Below are positions 18,783 through 26,067 of a stretch of DNA of 64,000 bases, piece after piece. The stretch lies in assembly GCA_900315755.1 (NCBI GenBank), contig ONAI01000001.1, positions 46,696-110,695 on the forward strand. Direction: 5' to 3'. Position numbers and translations under genes: made by a program. Numbering within the stretch: position 1 is the first letter of the stretch; each line of letters starts with the position of its first letter. Source of the DNA: an uncultured Ruminococcus sp. (GTDB lineage: Bacteria > Bacillota > Clostridia > Oscillospirales > Ruminococcaceae). A model generated the notes under the pieces. That model did not search any database. It saw only the letters and a program-made list of their open reading frames with translations, and was not told the DNA's origin.

Positions 18783-19739
18783 TCAATAGAAGGTCGCAAC
18801 TTCCTTTTCCGGCGGTGCTGCCTTGGACATTTCCATGACTCTCAGCACCGGACCTTTCCCACGATAGAACTTATGCTTCTGCACCTTTATCCCAGCCTTT
18901 ACCATTATCCAGCCGCGATCCTGTATTTCAGAGTCGTCAGCGGATTCGGTCACAAACCAGCAGTACTGTATGTCCTCAACGCAGCAAGTCATGATTTTTC
19001 TGCCGACCGCGAAAGTACCTGCCGGGAACTTGCTGTTCTTGGCTGTCATTCCCTTGAACGTGATTATTTTGCCGTCATACTTCATCGGATCTTCCATAAT
19101 ATCGCGATAGAAGAGGGCATAATCGTCATCGTTGATCGTTATTTCATCTGCTTCAACGTCAAACGGCAGCGGATCCTCGATGTCATCATAAGCAACTGTT
19201 CCGTCAGTATATTCATAAGCGATCTCGGCACGGCGGCTAATTCCTCGCACTATCTTATGGAACTCGTTAGGATCCATGCTTCTCTCATAGCGGTTGAACA
19301 CCACAAGCTCGCAGAGATTCAGCTTATCAACAACAAGACTTCTCATGTTGCTGTTATAATTGAGGAACGTTGAAGCGTCTGCAAAGAACATCACCTGATA
19401 TACAGCCCAGCCCTCAGGCATAGCCTTGAAAAGGTCGTTCACAAGCCACATACCGTTATACTCAATAACTACTCTCTCCGCACGGCTTTCCTTTACAAGC
19501 TTATCAAGATTTTCGGTCGTGAGTTCTTCCTTATCCTCTATATTACGGATAACAACGTTCTTTGAGGGGTATTTCGCATCGCTGTATTCCTCAACGCCTT
19601 CCTCACATACCAGTACAAGAGTTCTCTCGCCTGAATTAAAACGCTTATCCTCAAGAGTTTCCTGTATGAATTTAGTCTTGCCTGATTCGAGAAATCCCAG
19701 AAACAGATAGACCGGAACTTCATTATTATTCTGCGGCAT
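18783..19739 (-). CDS. CobW-like P-loop domain fused to a DUF1980/YcgQ-like domain
   Basis: 318 residues. The N-terminal 190 residues resemble a CobW/G3E GTPase: the P-loop reads FLGFLESGKTKFIQE, with a Ser in place of the usual Ala. It lacks the CxCC metal motif of the neighbouring CobW. The C-terminal 120 residues match the TIGR03943/DUF1980 OB-like domain: YRDIMEDPMKYDGKIITFKG, FPAGTFAVGRKIMTCC, and a closing GWIMVKAGI strand. ATG 19739 follows GGGGAGTGAAT; the open frame extends further upstream into the preceding gene, but that is overlap only. It lies 14 bp after the histidine-rich CobW gene. Metal handling, probably zinc, is inferred from that context; the exact role is unknown. Confidence 0.75.
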   Translation of the reverse strand: MPQNNNEVPVYLFLGFLESGKTKFIQETLEDKRFNSGERTLVLVCEEGVEEYSDAKYPSKNVVIRNIEDKEELTTENLDKLVKESRAERVVIEYNGMWLVNDLFKAMPEGWAVYQVMFFADASTFLNYNSNMRSLVVDKLNLCELVVFNRYERSMDPNEFHKIVRGISRRAEIAYEYTDGTVAYDDIEDPLPFDVEADEITINDDDYALFYRDIMEDPMKYDGKIITFKGMTAKNSKFPAGTFAVGRKIMTCCVEDIQYCWFVTESADDSEIQDRGWIMVKAGIKVQKHKFYRGKGPVLRVMEMSKAAPPEKEVATFY

Positions 19740-19753
19740 ATTCACTCCCCCTG

Positions 19754-20830
19754 TTATTCTGCGCGGAATAGCTCTGCGATAGCTGCTTCGTTTATCTTTG
19801 ATCCGATAACACAAAGTCTGCCGATAGTACCAGCGCTTCCTGTACGTACATCCGGAACACCCGGAACGTAGTCGAAGTGTATCCACTTGCCGTCCTGACC
19901 AGCTACGATACCCTTTGCGCGGAGAATAATACCGTATTTCTCTTCGTTACCAAGTTCACCGAGGATAGTGCTGATCTCTTCCTGAGTGTAAGCATTAGGA
20001 GTTTCCTTACCCCAGCTTATAAATACTTCGTCAGCATGGTGATGGTGGTGTTCGTGGTCGTGATCGTGGCATCCGCAGGTGCAGTCCGGACCGTGGTCGT
20101 GGTGATGATGCTCATCGTGATCGTGGTGGTGATGCTCATGCTCATCGTGATCGTGGTGGTGATGCTCGTGCTCATCGTGGTCATGATGATGATGCTTTGC
20201 CTCTTCAAGAAGCTCCTTCAATTCGTCATCGAGGGTGTTCTTCTGAGTCATAGCGTCAGTAAGCTGTTCGCCTGTAAGCTGATCCCATTCGGTCGTTACG
20301 ACAGGTGCAACAGGATTGAGTTCCTTTACTATATTTACAGCCTCGCCGATCTTCTCCTCTGAAAGACCTGTTGTATGGCTGAGGATAACACAGCTTGCAT
20401 AGGTTATCTGGTTATTGAAGAATTCGCCGAAATTCTTGTGGTACATTTTGCACTTCTTAGCGTCAACAACGGTAGTAAAGCCGTCGAGAACGACATCATG
20501 TGCATTGATATTCTGTACTGCACGGATAACATCGCTGAGTTTTCCAACGCCGGAAGGCTCAATTAGTATGCGGTCGGGAGCGTAATCAGCGAGTACCTTC
20601 TCAAGCGCCTTTCCGAAATCTCCTACCAGTGAACAGCATATACAGCCGGAATTCATCTCGGTTATCTCAACGCCTGCGTCCTGAAGAAAACCTCCGTCTA
20701 TACCTATCTGACCGAATTCGTTCTCGATGAGAACAAGTTTTTCTCCCTTGTAACCCTCGGCTATCAGTTTTTTGATAAGAGTAGTCTTACCGGCACCGAG
20801 AAAGCCTGAGAAAATTGTTATCTTTGTCAT
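19754..20830 (-). CDS. CobW/ZNG1-family GTPase with histidine-rich metal-binding insert
   Basis: 358 residues. G3E GTPase features are the Walker A FSGFLGAGKTTLIKKL, the signature NSGCICCSLVGDF (CxCC metal site), the switch-like LIEPSGVGK, and a CobW C-terminal domain ending in GTIGRLCVIGS. Between the GTPase and C-terminal domains sits a stretch of about 60 residues of His, Asp and Glu with a CTCGCH motif, suited to storing or delivering Zn or another divalent metal. The family is known for GTP-driven metal transfer to metalloenzymes. ATG 20830 is chosen over an in-frame GTG three codons earlier. It is first in a two-gene operon with a consensus promoter. I saw no Zur-type operator, but that motif is hard to exclude by eye. 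Confidence 0.88.
   Translation of the reverse strand: MTKITIFSGFLGAGKTTLIKKLIAEGYKGEKLVLIENEFGQIGIDGGFLQDAGVEITEMNSGCICCSLVGDFGKALEKVLADYAPDRILIEPSGVGKLSDVIRAVQNINAHDVVLDGFTTVVDAKKCKMYHKNFGEFFNNQITYASCVILSHTTGLSEEKIGEAVNIVKELNPVAPVVTTEWDQLTGEQLTDAMTQKNTLDDELKELLEEAKHHHHDHDEHEHHHHDHDEHEHHHHDHDEHHHHDHGPDCTCGCHDHDHEHHHHHADEVFISWGKETPNAYTQEEISTILGELGNEEKYGIILRAKGIVAGQDGKWIHFDYVPGVPDVRTGSAGTIGRLCVIGSKINEAAIAELFRAE
20101..20190 (+). repeat. Three 30-bp tandem units encoding the histidine-rich insert
   Basis: Units begin at 20101, 20131 and 20161, each containing CTCATCGTGATCGTGG or a close variant. On the minus strand each encodes about ten residues of the pattern HHHHDHDEHE. A whole-codon unit length lets the metal-binding stretch grow or shrink without a frameshift. 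Confidence 0.85.
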
Positions 20831-20891
20831 ATTCAGCACTTCTTTCTTTTTTGTAATTGTTCAATTTAAGTGTATTTGCACATCAAATTAT

Positions 20892-20921
20892 ATTATACCA
20901 CTTCTGACATGGCTTTGTCAA
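20892..20921 (-). promoter_or_regulatory. Sigma-A promoter for the CobW operon
   Basis: On the minus strand TTGACA (20921-20916) and TATAAT (20897-20892) have an 18-base spacer, about 60 bp before the start codon. Confidence 0.8.
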
Positions 20922-20982
20922 TTTTTTCGCCGCCGCACAAGACCTCAGCAGAAACTTATAACACAACTTTGAGCATTGCCTC

Positions 20983-21011
20983 TTGATTTTTGTAAAAAAG
21001 CATGATATAAT
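20983..21011 (+). promoter_or_regulatory. Sigma-A promoter for the 62-residue protein gene
   Basis: TTGATT at 20983 and TATAAT at 21006 with a 17-base spacer, 35 bases before the ATG. Confidence 0.7.
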
Positions 21012-21045
21012 ATATTTATAATTTTTACGGAAAGAAGGTCTCACT

Positions 21046-21234
21046 ATGGACATCAAAAAAGCTGCTAACTCCCTTATCAACGACAAGAATCCTATCAAAG
21101 CCGTTGAGGACGCTACCGGAATAGATCTTCCGGACGAGAAAGTGAATAAGGTAGTTAAGGAAGTTGCTTCAAAGGTATCGGTTGACGATGTCAAGGACAA
21201 AGTCGGCGATGTTATCGACAAGTTCAAGAAGTGA
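21046..21234 (+). CDS. Small acidic/basic helical protein, 62 residues
   Basis: I do not recognise a named family. The protein starts MDIKKAANSLINDKNPIKAV and is made of short segments rich in Lys, Asp and Val (VNKVVKEVASKVSVDDV, then KDKVGDVIDKFKK), consistent with two amphipathic helices. It has no cysteine, signal peptide or membrane span. The gene is real by context: it sits on its own between a consensus promoter and a strong terminator, and AAGAAGG lies ahead of the ATG. A small cytosolic or nucleoid-associated protein is one possibility. Confidence 0.75.
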   Translation: MDIKKAANSLINDKNPIKAVEDATGIDLPDEKVNKVVKEVASKVSVDDVKDKVGDVIDKFKK

Positions 21235-21240
21235 TACATT

Positions 21241-21275
21241 AAAAGGGGATGCGATACTTTGCCGCATCCCTTTTG
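21241..21275 (+). terminator. Terminator of the small-protein gene
   Basis: AAAAGGGGATGCG and CGCATCCCTTTT form a 12- to 13-bp stem with a loop of about nine bases, ending in T residues. Confidence 0.9.
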
Positions 21276-21312
21276 CCTTTACGGATATTATACGCGGAAA
21301 GCCAAAAAACTC

Positions 21313-21341
21313 TTGACATCCGCTCAGATATAGTGTATAAT
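21313..21341 (+). promoter_or_regulatory. Sigma-A promoter for the leuA T-box transcript
   Basis: Consensus TTGACA at 21313 and TATAAT at 21336 with a 17-base spacer. It is placed so that transcription begins just before the T-box stem I. Confidence 0.85.
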
Positions 21342-21349
21342 ACAGTTAC

Positions 21350-21632
21350 AATAGTTAAATGCTATGAAGGGAAACAAAGCCTGTCGATGTTTTCACAGAG
21401 AGCTGCCGTATGGTGAAAGGCAGCAGGCTTAAACAGGTCATAACTCATCCCTGAGCAGTCGGCTTAAAGCAGATCCACTGCAAGTAGGCTTGAACGGGCT
21501 CTCCCGTTACAGAGATATGCGTTGGCAGGACGCAGATGAGTGGGCGTTTGATACGTCAAGAAGAGTGGTACCACGGAGTATATCGCAGCTTCGTCTCTTC
21601 CATGCAGGACATGGAGGGGACTTTTTTTATTC
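21350..21632 (+). promoter_or_regulatory. T-box riboswitch, probable leucine specifier
   Basis: The leader has the T-box landmarks: the AGAG bulge and distal-loop region AGAGAGCTGCCGTATGGTG (21398-21416), a probable specifier CTC at 21444-21446 followed by ATCCCTGAG, and the T-box bulge sequence AAGAGTGGTACCACGG (21560-21575) that pairs with the NCCA end of uncharged tRNA. A terminator stem (TCTTCCATG/CATGGAGGGGA) with a T-run follows at about 21592-21630. CTC is a leucine codon and the next gene is leuA, so uncharged tRNA-Leu should switch transcription on. The specifier choice rests on position and gene identity, not on a full fold. Confidence 0.9.
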
Positions 21633-21681
21633 CCCCATGCATTCGAGAAACGGACTCTACAAAACAGAACGGAGGATAACT

Positions 21682-23370
21682 ATGAAAAACACAAGCAAGT
21701 ATACACGTCAATTCATTGAAGCACCGAAAACTTCAATGAAATGGACTGAAAAGTCCTATATCGACAAGGCTCCGATATGGTGCAGCGTTGATCTGAGAGA
21801 CGGAAATCAGGCTCTTATAACACCTATGAGCCTCGTTGAAAAACTTGAATATTTTGCGGAGCTTGTACGTCTCGGCTTCAAGGAGATAGAAATAGGCTTC
21901 CCGGCTGCTTCTGAGACTGAATATGACTTCTGCCGAACATTGATCGAAAAAGGTCTCATTCCGGACGATGTTACGATACAAGTCCTCACACAGTCACGGG
22001 AGCACATCATCGAAAAGACCTTCGAGGCACTCAGAGGCTGTAAAAACGCGATAGTACACCTCTATAATTCAACATCCGCTGCACAGCGTGAACAGGTATT
22101 CCACAAGACAAAGGAAGAAATAACAGATATAGCCGTTTCAGGTGCAGAGCTTTGTAAGAAATACCGAGAAAAATACAGCGGCAATTACAGATTTGAATAC
22201 TCTCCGGAAAGCTTCACTGGAACTGAACCGGAATTTGCTCTTGAAATATGCAATGCAGTCCTTGATGTCTGGAAGCCCGCTCCTGATGATAAGGTCATAA
22301 TCAATCTTCCGGTCACAGTCCAGCTTTCGATGCCGCATATCTACGCTAATCAGGTGGAATATATGTGCGAGAACCTGAAATACCGCGAAAATGTCATAGT
22401 ATCGCTTCATCCGCATAACGACCGCGGATGTGCTGTCGCTGATACTGAATTCGGACTCCTCGCCGGTGCTGACCGCGTTGAAGGAACTTTATTCGGAAAT
22501 GGTGAACGTACCGGAAATGTTGACATTATCACACTTGCGATGAATATGTATTCGCAGGGTGTTGATCCGGAGCTTGATCTCAGCAATATACCCGGTATCG
22601 TAGAATTCTACACCCGCGTTACCGGCATGAATATCAACGAACGCCAGCCGTATTCCGGAACGCTTGTATTCGCTGCATTCAGCGGCTCTCATCAGGACGC
22701 TATCGCAAAGGGCTTGAAGTGGCGCGAGGAAAACAGCGATACTCACTGGAATGTCCCATATCTGCCGCTTGATCCGAACGATATCGGAAGAGAATACGAA
22801 TCGGATGTCATACGTATCAACAGCCAGTCCGGAAAGGGCGGTATCGGATATATACTCGAAACCCGCTTTGGCTATGATCTTCCGAAGAAAATGCGCGAGG
22901 CTGTCGGTTATCTTGTCAAGAGCATTTCCGATCACAAGCACAAGGAGCTCATGCCGGACGAGGTATACAACATTTTCAGGACCAACTATGTTGATATAAT
23001 AACCCCGCTCAACATTATTTCCGCCCATTACAAGCAGAACGGCTGTATCACCGCAGAAGTTGAGATCATGCTCGAAGGCGCTAAAAACTGCGTATCTGCA
23101 AAGGGCAACGGTCGTCTGGACGCTGTCAGCAATGCCATCCGTGAATGTACCGGCATTGATTACAGCATCAACGCATATACCGAACACGCTCTCGAAGTCG
23201 GTTCCGCATCAAAGGCTGTATCCTACGTTGAGGTTCTCAGCGTAACCGGTAAGAGCTTCTGGGGCGCAGGAGTTGATGACGATATCGTCACTTCTTCAAG
23301 GAAGGCGCTTGTAAGTGCAATAAATAACATGATAAATGCCCAGCAGAATGAAGCTCATTCTCAAAATTAA
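21682..23370 (+). CDS. leuA: 2-isopropylmalate synthase
   Basis: Condenses acetyl-CoA with 2-ketoisovalerate, the first committed step to leucine. 562 residues, as in the long LeuA type of Bacillota and Actinobacteria. Near the N-terminus WCSVDLRDGNQALI carries the metal-binding Asp. VSLHPHNDRGCAVADTEF supplies the HxH metal-ligand region and EGTLFGNGERTGN the family glycine-rich segment. The C-terminal 120 residues form the regulatory LeuA dimer domain that normally binds leucine. The correct start is ATG 21682 with GGAGG upstream; the same frame is open back to 21490, but that part is the T-box leader. The pathway continues in ilvB-ilvN and leuC-leuD-leuB downstream. Confidence 0.95.
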   Translation: MKNTSKYTRQFIEAPKTSMKWTEKSYIDKAPIWCSVDLRDGNQALITPMSLVEKLEYFAELVRLGFKEIEIGFPAASETEYDFCRTLIEKGLIPDDVTIQVLTQSREHIIEKTFEALRGCKNAIVHLYNSTSAAQREQVFHKTKEEITDIAVSGAELCKKYREKYSGNYRFEYSPESFTGTEPEFALEICNAVLDVWKPAPDDKVIINLPVTVQLSMPHIYANQVEYMCENLKYRENVIVSLHPHNDRGCAVADTEFGLLAGADRVEGTLFGNGERTGNVDIITLAMNMYSQGVDPELDLSNIPGIVEFYTRVTGMNINERQPYSGTLVFAAFSGSHQDAIAKGLKWREENSDTHWNVPYLPLDPNDIGREYESDVIRINSQSGKGGIGYILETRFGYDLPKKMREAVGYLVKSISDHKHKELMPDEVYNIFRTNYVDIITPLNIISAHYKQNGCITAEVEIMLEGAKNCVSAKGNGRLDAVSNAIRECTGIDYSINAYTEHALEVGSASKAVSYVEVLSVTGKSFWGAGVDDDIVTSSRKALVSAINNMINAQQNEAHSQN

Positions 23371-23440
23371 TATTATGCACAATTGCAACTGTTGAAATTA
23401 TTCATATTACCCAAATTATTTTAAAAAACTTCGCTGCTTA

Positions 23441-23469
23441 TTGATTTTGTTGCAATAAAGTGGTAGAAT
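23441..23469 (+). promoter_or_regulatory. Probable promoter of the ilvB leader transcript
   Basis: TTGATT at 23441 and TAGAAT at 23464 with a 17-base spacer. It would give a leader of about 280 bases carrying the small ORF at 23542 and the hairpin at 23685. Confidence 0.55.
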
Positions 23470-23541
23470 ATATAATGTATTCTTATTCTGTATATATTTT
23501 CAGAAACAATTCGATATTAATAGGTAAGGAGCGACGTTATA

Positions 23542-23649
23542 ATGAACTCAATGTATTTTTCTTCCGATGATGTCATTATAGCAGACGAGGTCGTGAACGT
23601 TTCTGGCTGCCGTCTTTTTTCATTCTGCCCGAATGGCGCTCTTGCTTGA
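23542..23649 (+). CDS. Putative 35-residue leader peptide controlling ilvB-ilvN
   Basis: The ORF starts at ATG 23542 with TAAGGAG eleven bases upstream and ends with TGA at 23647-23649. Its middle reads DVIIADEVVNV, in which six of eleven codons are for valine or isoleucine, the end products of the pathway served by acetolactate synthase. A terminator-like hairpin follows 36 bases later, then ilvB. CTGCCG at 23607-23612, inside the ORF just after the Val/Ile codons, can pair with CGGCAG at 23688-23693 in the terminator. That is the arrangement expected for ribosome-mediated attenuation. The inference is mine; I do not recognise a published family. Confidence 0.6.
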   Translation: MNSMYFSSDDVIIADEVVNVSGCRLFSFCPNGALA

Positions 23650-23684
23650 TATTACTATGTCACTTTAGGCAATGAAGCTTTTTC

Positions 23685-23709
23685 ATCCGGCAGAGTGCCG
23701 GATTTTTTT
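23685..23709 (+). terminator. Attenuator terminator in the ilvB leader
   Basis: ATCCGGCA (23685-23692) and TGCCGGAT (23696-23703) form an 8-bp stem with a 3-base loop, followed by seven T residues. It lies about 50 bases before ilvB, so it can only act as an attenuator for that gene. The 387-bp gap from leuA to ilvB is otherwise the leader described above. Confidence 0.85.
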
Positions 23710-23757
23710 GTATATGCTGTATTCCACACAAATAAACAACTTAGAGGATTTGTTATT

Positions 23758-25497
23758 ATGATGATCTCAGGCGCTAAAATCGTTGTTGAAACTTTGATCG
23801 AACAAGGCTGCGATACCGTTTTCGGCTATCCGGGCGGTCAGGTCATCGACCTTTTTGACGAATTATACGATGCGCGTGACCGCGTTCACCATATTCTTAC
23901 CGCACATGAACAGGGGGCAGCCCATGCTGCCGACGGCTATGCAAGATCAACCGGCAAGGTCGGCGTTGTTATCGCTACATCCGGTCCGGGCGCTACAAAT
24001 CTCGTTACAGGTATCGCTACTGCTTTCCTCGATTCTGTACCTATGGTCGCTGTTACAGGAAACGTATCATGCAGCCAGATAGGCAGGGACAGCTTTCAGG
24101 AGGTAGATATTGTCGGTGTGACTATGCCTATAACTAAGCATAATTTCATCGTTAAAAATATCGAAGAACTTGCCGATATTATACGTATGGCGTTCAAAAT
24201 AGCTAAATCCGGCAGACCGGGACCTGTCCTCGTGGATATTCCAAAAGATATCCAGACTGCAAAATGCGAGTTTGAAGCAAAGGCACAGCCCGTTATCCCT
24301 TATCCTATAATCTACGCACCAGAAGATAAACTCCGCAAAGCTGTGGAACTCATTGATTCATGCAGCAAGCCTTATATCTACTTCGGCGGCGGCATTATAA
24401 CAGGAAAGGCTTCCGAGGCTCTTATCTCATTCTCTGAGAAACTCAACGCACCAATGGGATGCTCCCTCATGGGACTTTCCGCTGTTTCATGCGAACATCC
24501 GAATTTTCTCGGTATGCAGGGGATGCACGGCCATTTTGCTTCCTCTGTTGCTGAGGACGAAGCAGACCTCATCATCGCTCTTGGAGTCAGATTCTCCGAC
24601 AGAGCAACAGGCAACACCAAACGCTTCGGTAAAAATTCAAAAATAATCCATATTGATATAGACGGCGCTGAATTACAGAAGAATATCACAGCCTATCTCC
24701 CTATAAGAGGCGACATCCTCGATGCTCTTGAAAGACTTACCGCTATGGTAAAAGATCACAATAACCCTGAGTGGGCTGCACGTATCGACGCTCTTCGCAT
24801 CGAAGAACTCAAACGTACTGAAAGCGCCCTCAAGATCCGTCATTCCAAGGATTGCGAAAACTGTTATGTAAAATGCAGCCACAGCGATGCTCCGGAGGAC
24901 GAATATCTCGCTCCTTACGACATTATTGATACATTAAGCGCTGCTGCTCCCGAAAACATAATAGTCGTTACCGATGTCGGTCAGCACCAGATGTGGACTG
25001 CCCAGAGATACCCTCTTAAAAAGCCGCGTACTTTCCTTACAAGCGGAGGGCTCGGTACTATGGGATATGGCATAGGCGCTTCGATCGGCGCTTCGATCGC
25101 TACCGGCAAGCATATACTTCTCTTTACCGGAGACGGCAGCTTCGGAATGAATCTGAACGAACTTGCAACGGCTGTAACCAACCAGATACCTGTTGTTATC
25201 GTAATTATGAACAACGGCGTTCTCGGAATGGTCCACCAGATCCAGTCGCTTTTCTACAACAAACGCTATTCAAATACGGTCCTCAGCCGCAAAACCGACT
25301 TCGTAAAGCTTGCGGAAGCTTTCGGTGCAAAAGGCATACACTGCTCAAATACTCAGGAACTCAAAGCTGCTGCCGAGGAAGCTTTCTCATACAACGGACC
25401 TTTTGTCATCGACTGTGCTGTTGACTGTAACCAGCTCGTTCTGCCCACGCTTCCGCCCGGCGGATCTATTGACAACATCATTACCGAAATTAAGTGA
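23758..25497 (+). CDS. ilvB: Acetolactate synthase, large (catalytic) subunit
   Basis: Thiamine-diphosphate enzyme that joins two pyruvates, or pyruvate and 2-ketobutyrate, in valine, leucine and isoleucine synthesis. 579 residues. Visible motifs are GYPGGQVIDLFDELYD, the catalytic-Glu segment LTAHEQGAAHAADGYARS, and the ThDP/Mg motif GDGSFGMNLNELATAV ending in NN. Two departures are notable. The usual MVRQWQ motif reads MVHQIQ, so the Arg and Trp that shape the herbicide and FAD/CoA-side channel are changed. A short insert, DCENCYVKCSH, also adds three closely spaced cysteines near residue 365. ATG 23758 follows AGAGG. ilvN starts nine bases after its stop. Confidence 0.94.
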   Translation: MMISGAKIVVETLIEQGCDTVFGYPGGQVIDLFDELYDARDRVHHILTAHEQGAAHAADGYARSTGKVGVVIATSGPGATNLVTGIATAFLDSVPMVAVTGNVSCSQIGRDSFQEVDIVGVTMPITKHNFIVKNIEELADIIRMAFKIAKSGRPGPVLVDIPKDIQTAKCEFEAKAQPVIPYPIIYAPEDKLRKAVELIDSCSKPYIYFGGGIITGKASEALISFSEKLNAPMGCSLMGLSAVSCEHPNFLGMQGMHGHFASSVAEDEADLIIALGVRFSDRATGNTKRFGKNSKIIHIDIDGAELQKNITAYLPIRGDILDALERLTAMVKDHNNPEWAARIDALRIEELKRTESALKIRHSKDCENCYVKCSHSDAPEDEYLAPYDIIDTLSAAAPENIIVVTDVGQHQMWTAQRYPLKKPRTFLTSGGLGTMGYGIGASIGASIATGKHILLFTGDGSFGMNLNELATAVTNQIPVVIVIMNNGVLGMVHQIQSLFYNKRYSNTVLSRKTDFVKLAEAFGAKGIHCSNTQELKAAAEEAFSYNGPFVIDCAVDCNQLVLPTLPPGGSIDNIITEIK

Positions 25498-25506
25498 GGT
25501 GGGATA

Positions 25507-26010
25507 ATGGAAAATAAATATGTCATAGCAGTTCTCGTTTCCAATATCTCAGGCGTACTTTCCCGCGTTTCGGGAATGTTCACACGCCGCGGCTTCAATA
25601 TCGACAGCCTCACCGTTGGCGAGACCGAATCAAGCGGTTTCTCACGAATCACTATCTCATTTCACGGCGATGACGACATCAAGGAACGTATTCTCCAGCA
25701 GCTCCAGAAGCTCCACGACGTAAGAGAAGTCGAGGTGCTGAACGCAAACGACACTGTTATCCGCGAGCTTCTGCTCATAAAAGTAAGAAACAAATCGGAA
25801 TCAAGACAGGATATTATGACTGCCGTTGAAATATTCCGTTCAAAAATAGTCGATTATTCGCCGACTGCTCTTATCTGTGAGCTTACCGGCGAGACATCAA
25901 AAATAGACGCTTTTATAGAACTCCTCAAACCATGCGGCATAATGGAGATGTGCAGAACGGGTATAGTTGCGGTCGAGCGCGGAGATAACTGCCTGAAAAC
26001 CGTAAAATAA
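25507..26010 (+). CDS. ilvN: Acetolactate synthase, small (regulatory) subunit
   Basis: 167 residues, the usual length. The N-terminal ACT domain (about 5-75) begins YVIAVLVSNISGVLSRVSGM and continues FTRRGFNIDSLTVGETE, the segment that binds valine for feedback inhibition. The second half is the C-terminal ALS-small domain, with ELTGETSKIDAFIELLKP. GAGGTGGG lies just ahead of the ATG. It activates IlvB and gives it valine sensitivity, and the two adjacent genes are clearly co-translated. Confidence 0.95.
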   Translation: MENKYVIAVLVSNISGVLSRVSGMFTRRGFNIDSLTVGETESSGFSRITISFHGDDDIKERILQQLQKLHDVREVEVLNANDTVIRELLLIKVRNKSESRQDIMTAVEIFRSKIVDYSPTALICELTGETSKIDAFIELLKPCGIMEMCRTGIVAVERGDNCLKTVK

Positions 26011-26067
26011 ACAGATCATATCCCGATAATGTATGCCATTTCTTATGTTTGCGAAAGGAATAGTTAT

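Noticed and set aside
18630-19373. Plus-strand open frame of 247 residues
   Set aside because: It has no ribosome site or recognisable domain and is mostly antisense to the CobW-DUF1980 gene.
19877-20362. Plus-strand open frame of about 160 Val/Met-rich residues
   Set aside because: It is the antisense of the His-rich CobW repeat; repeats of GTG/ATG on that strand create a false membrane-like protein.
20850-20930. Zur-type operator before the CobW operon
   Set aside because: No convincing inverted repeat of the Zur type was visible; only the core promoter is supported.
21490-21681. In-frame upstream extension of leuA
   Set aside because: It reads through the T-box leader; the ATG at 21682 with GGAGG matches the LeuA N-terminus.
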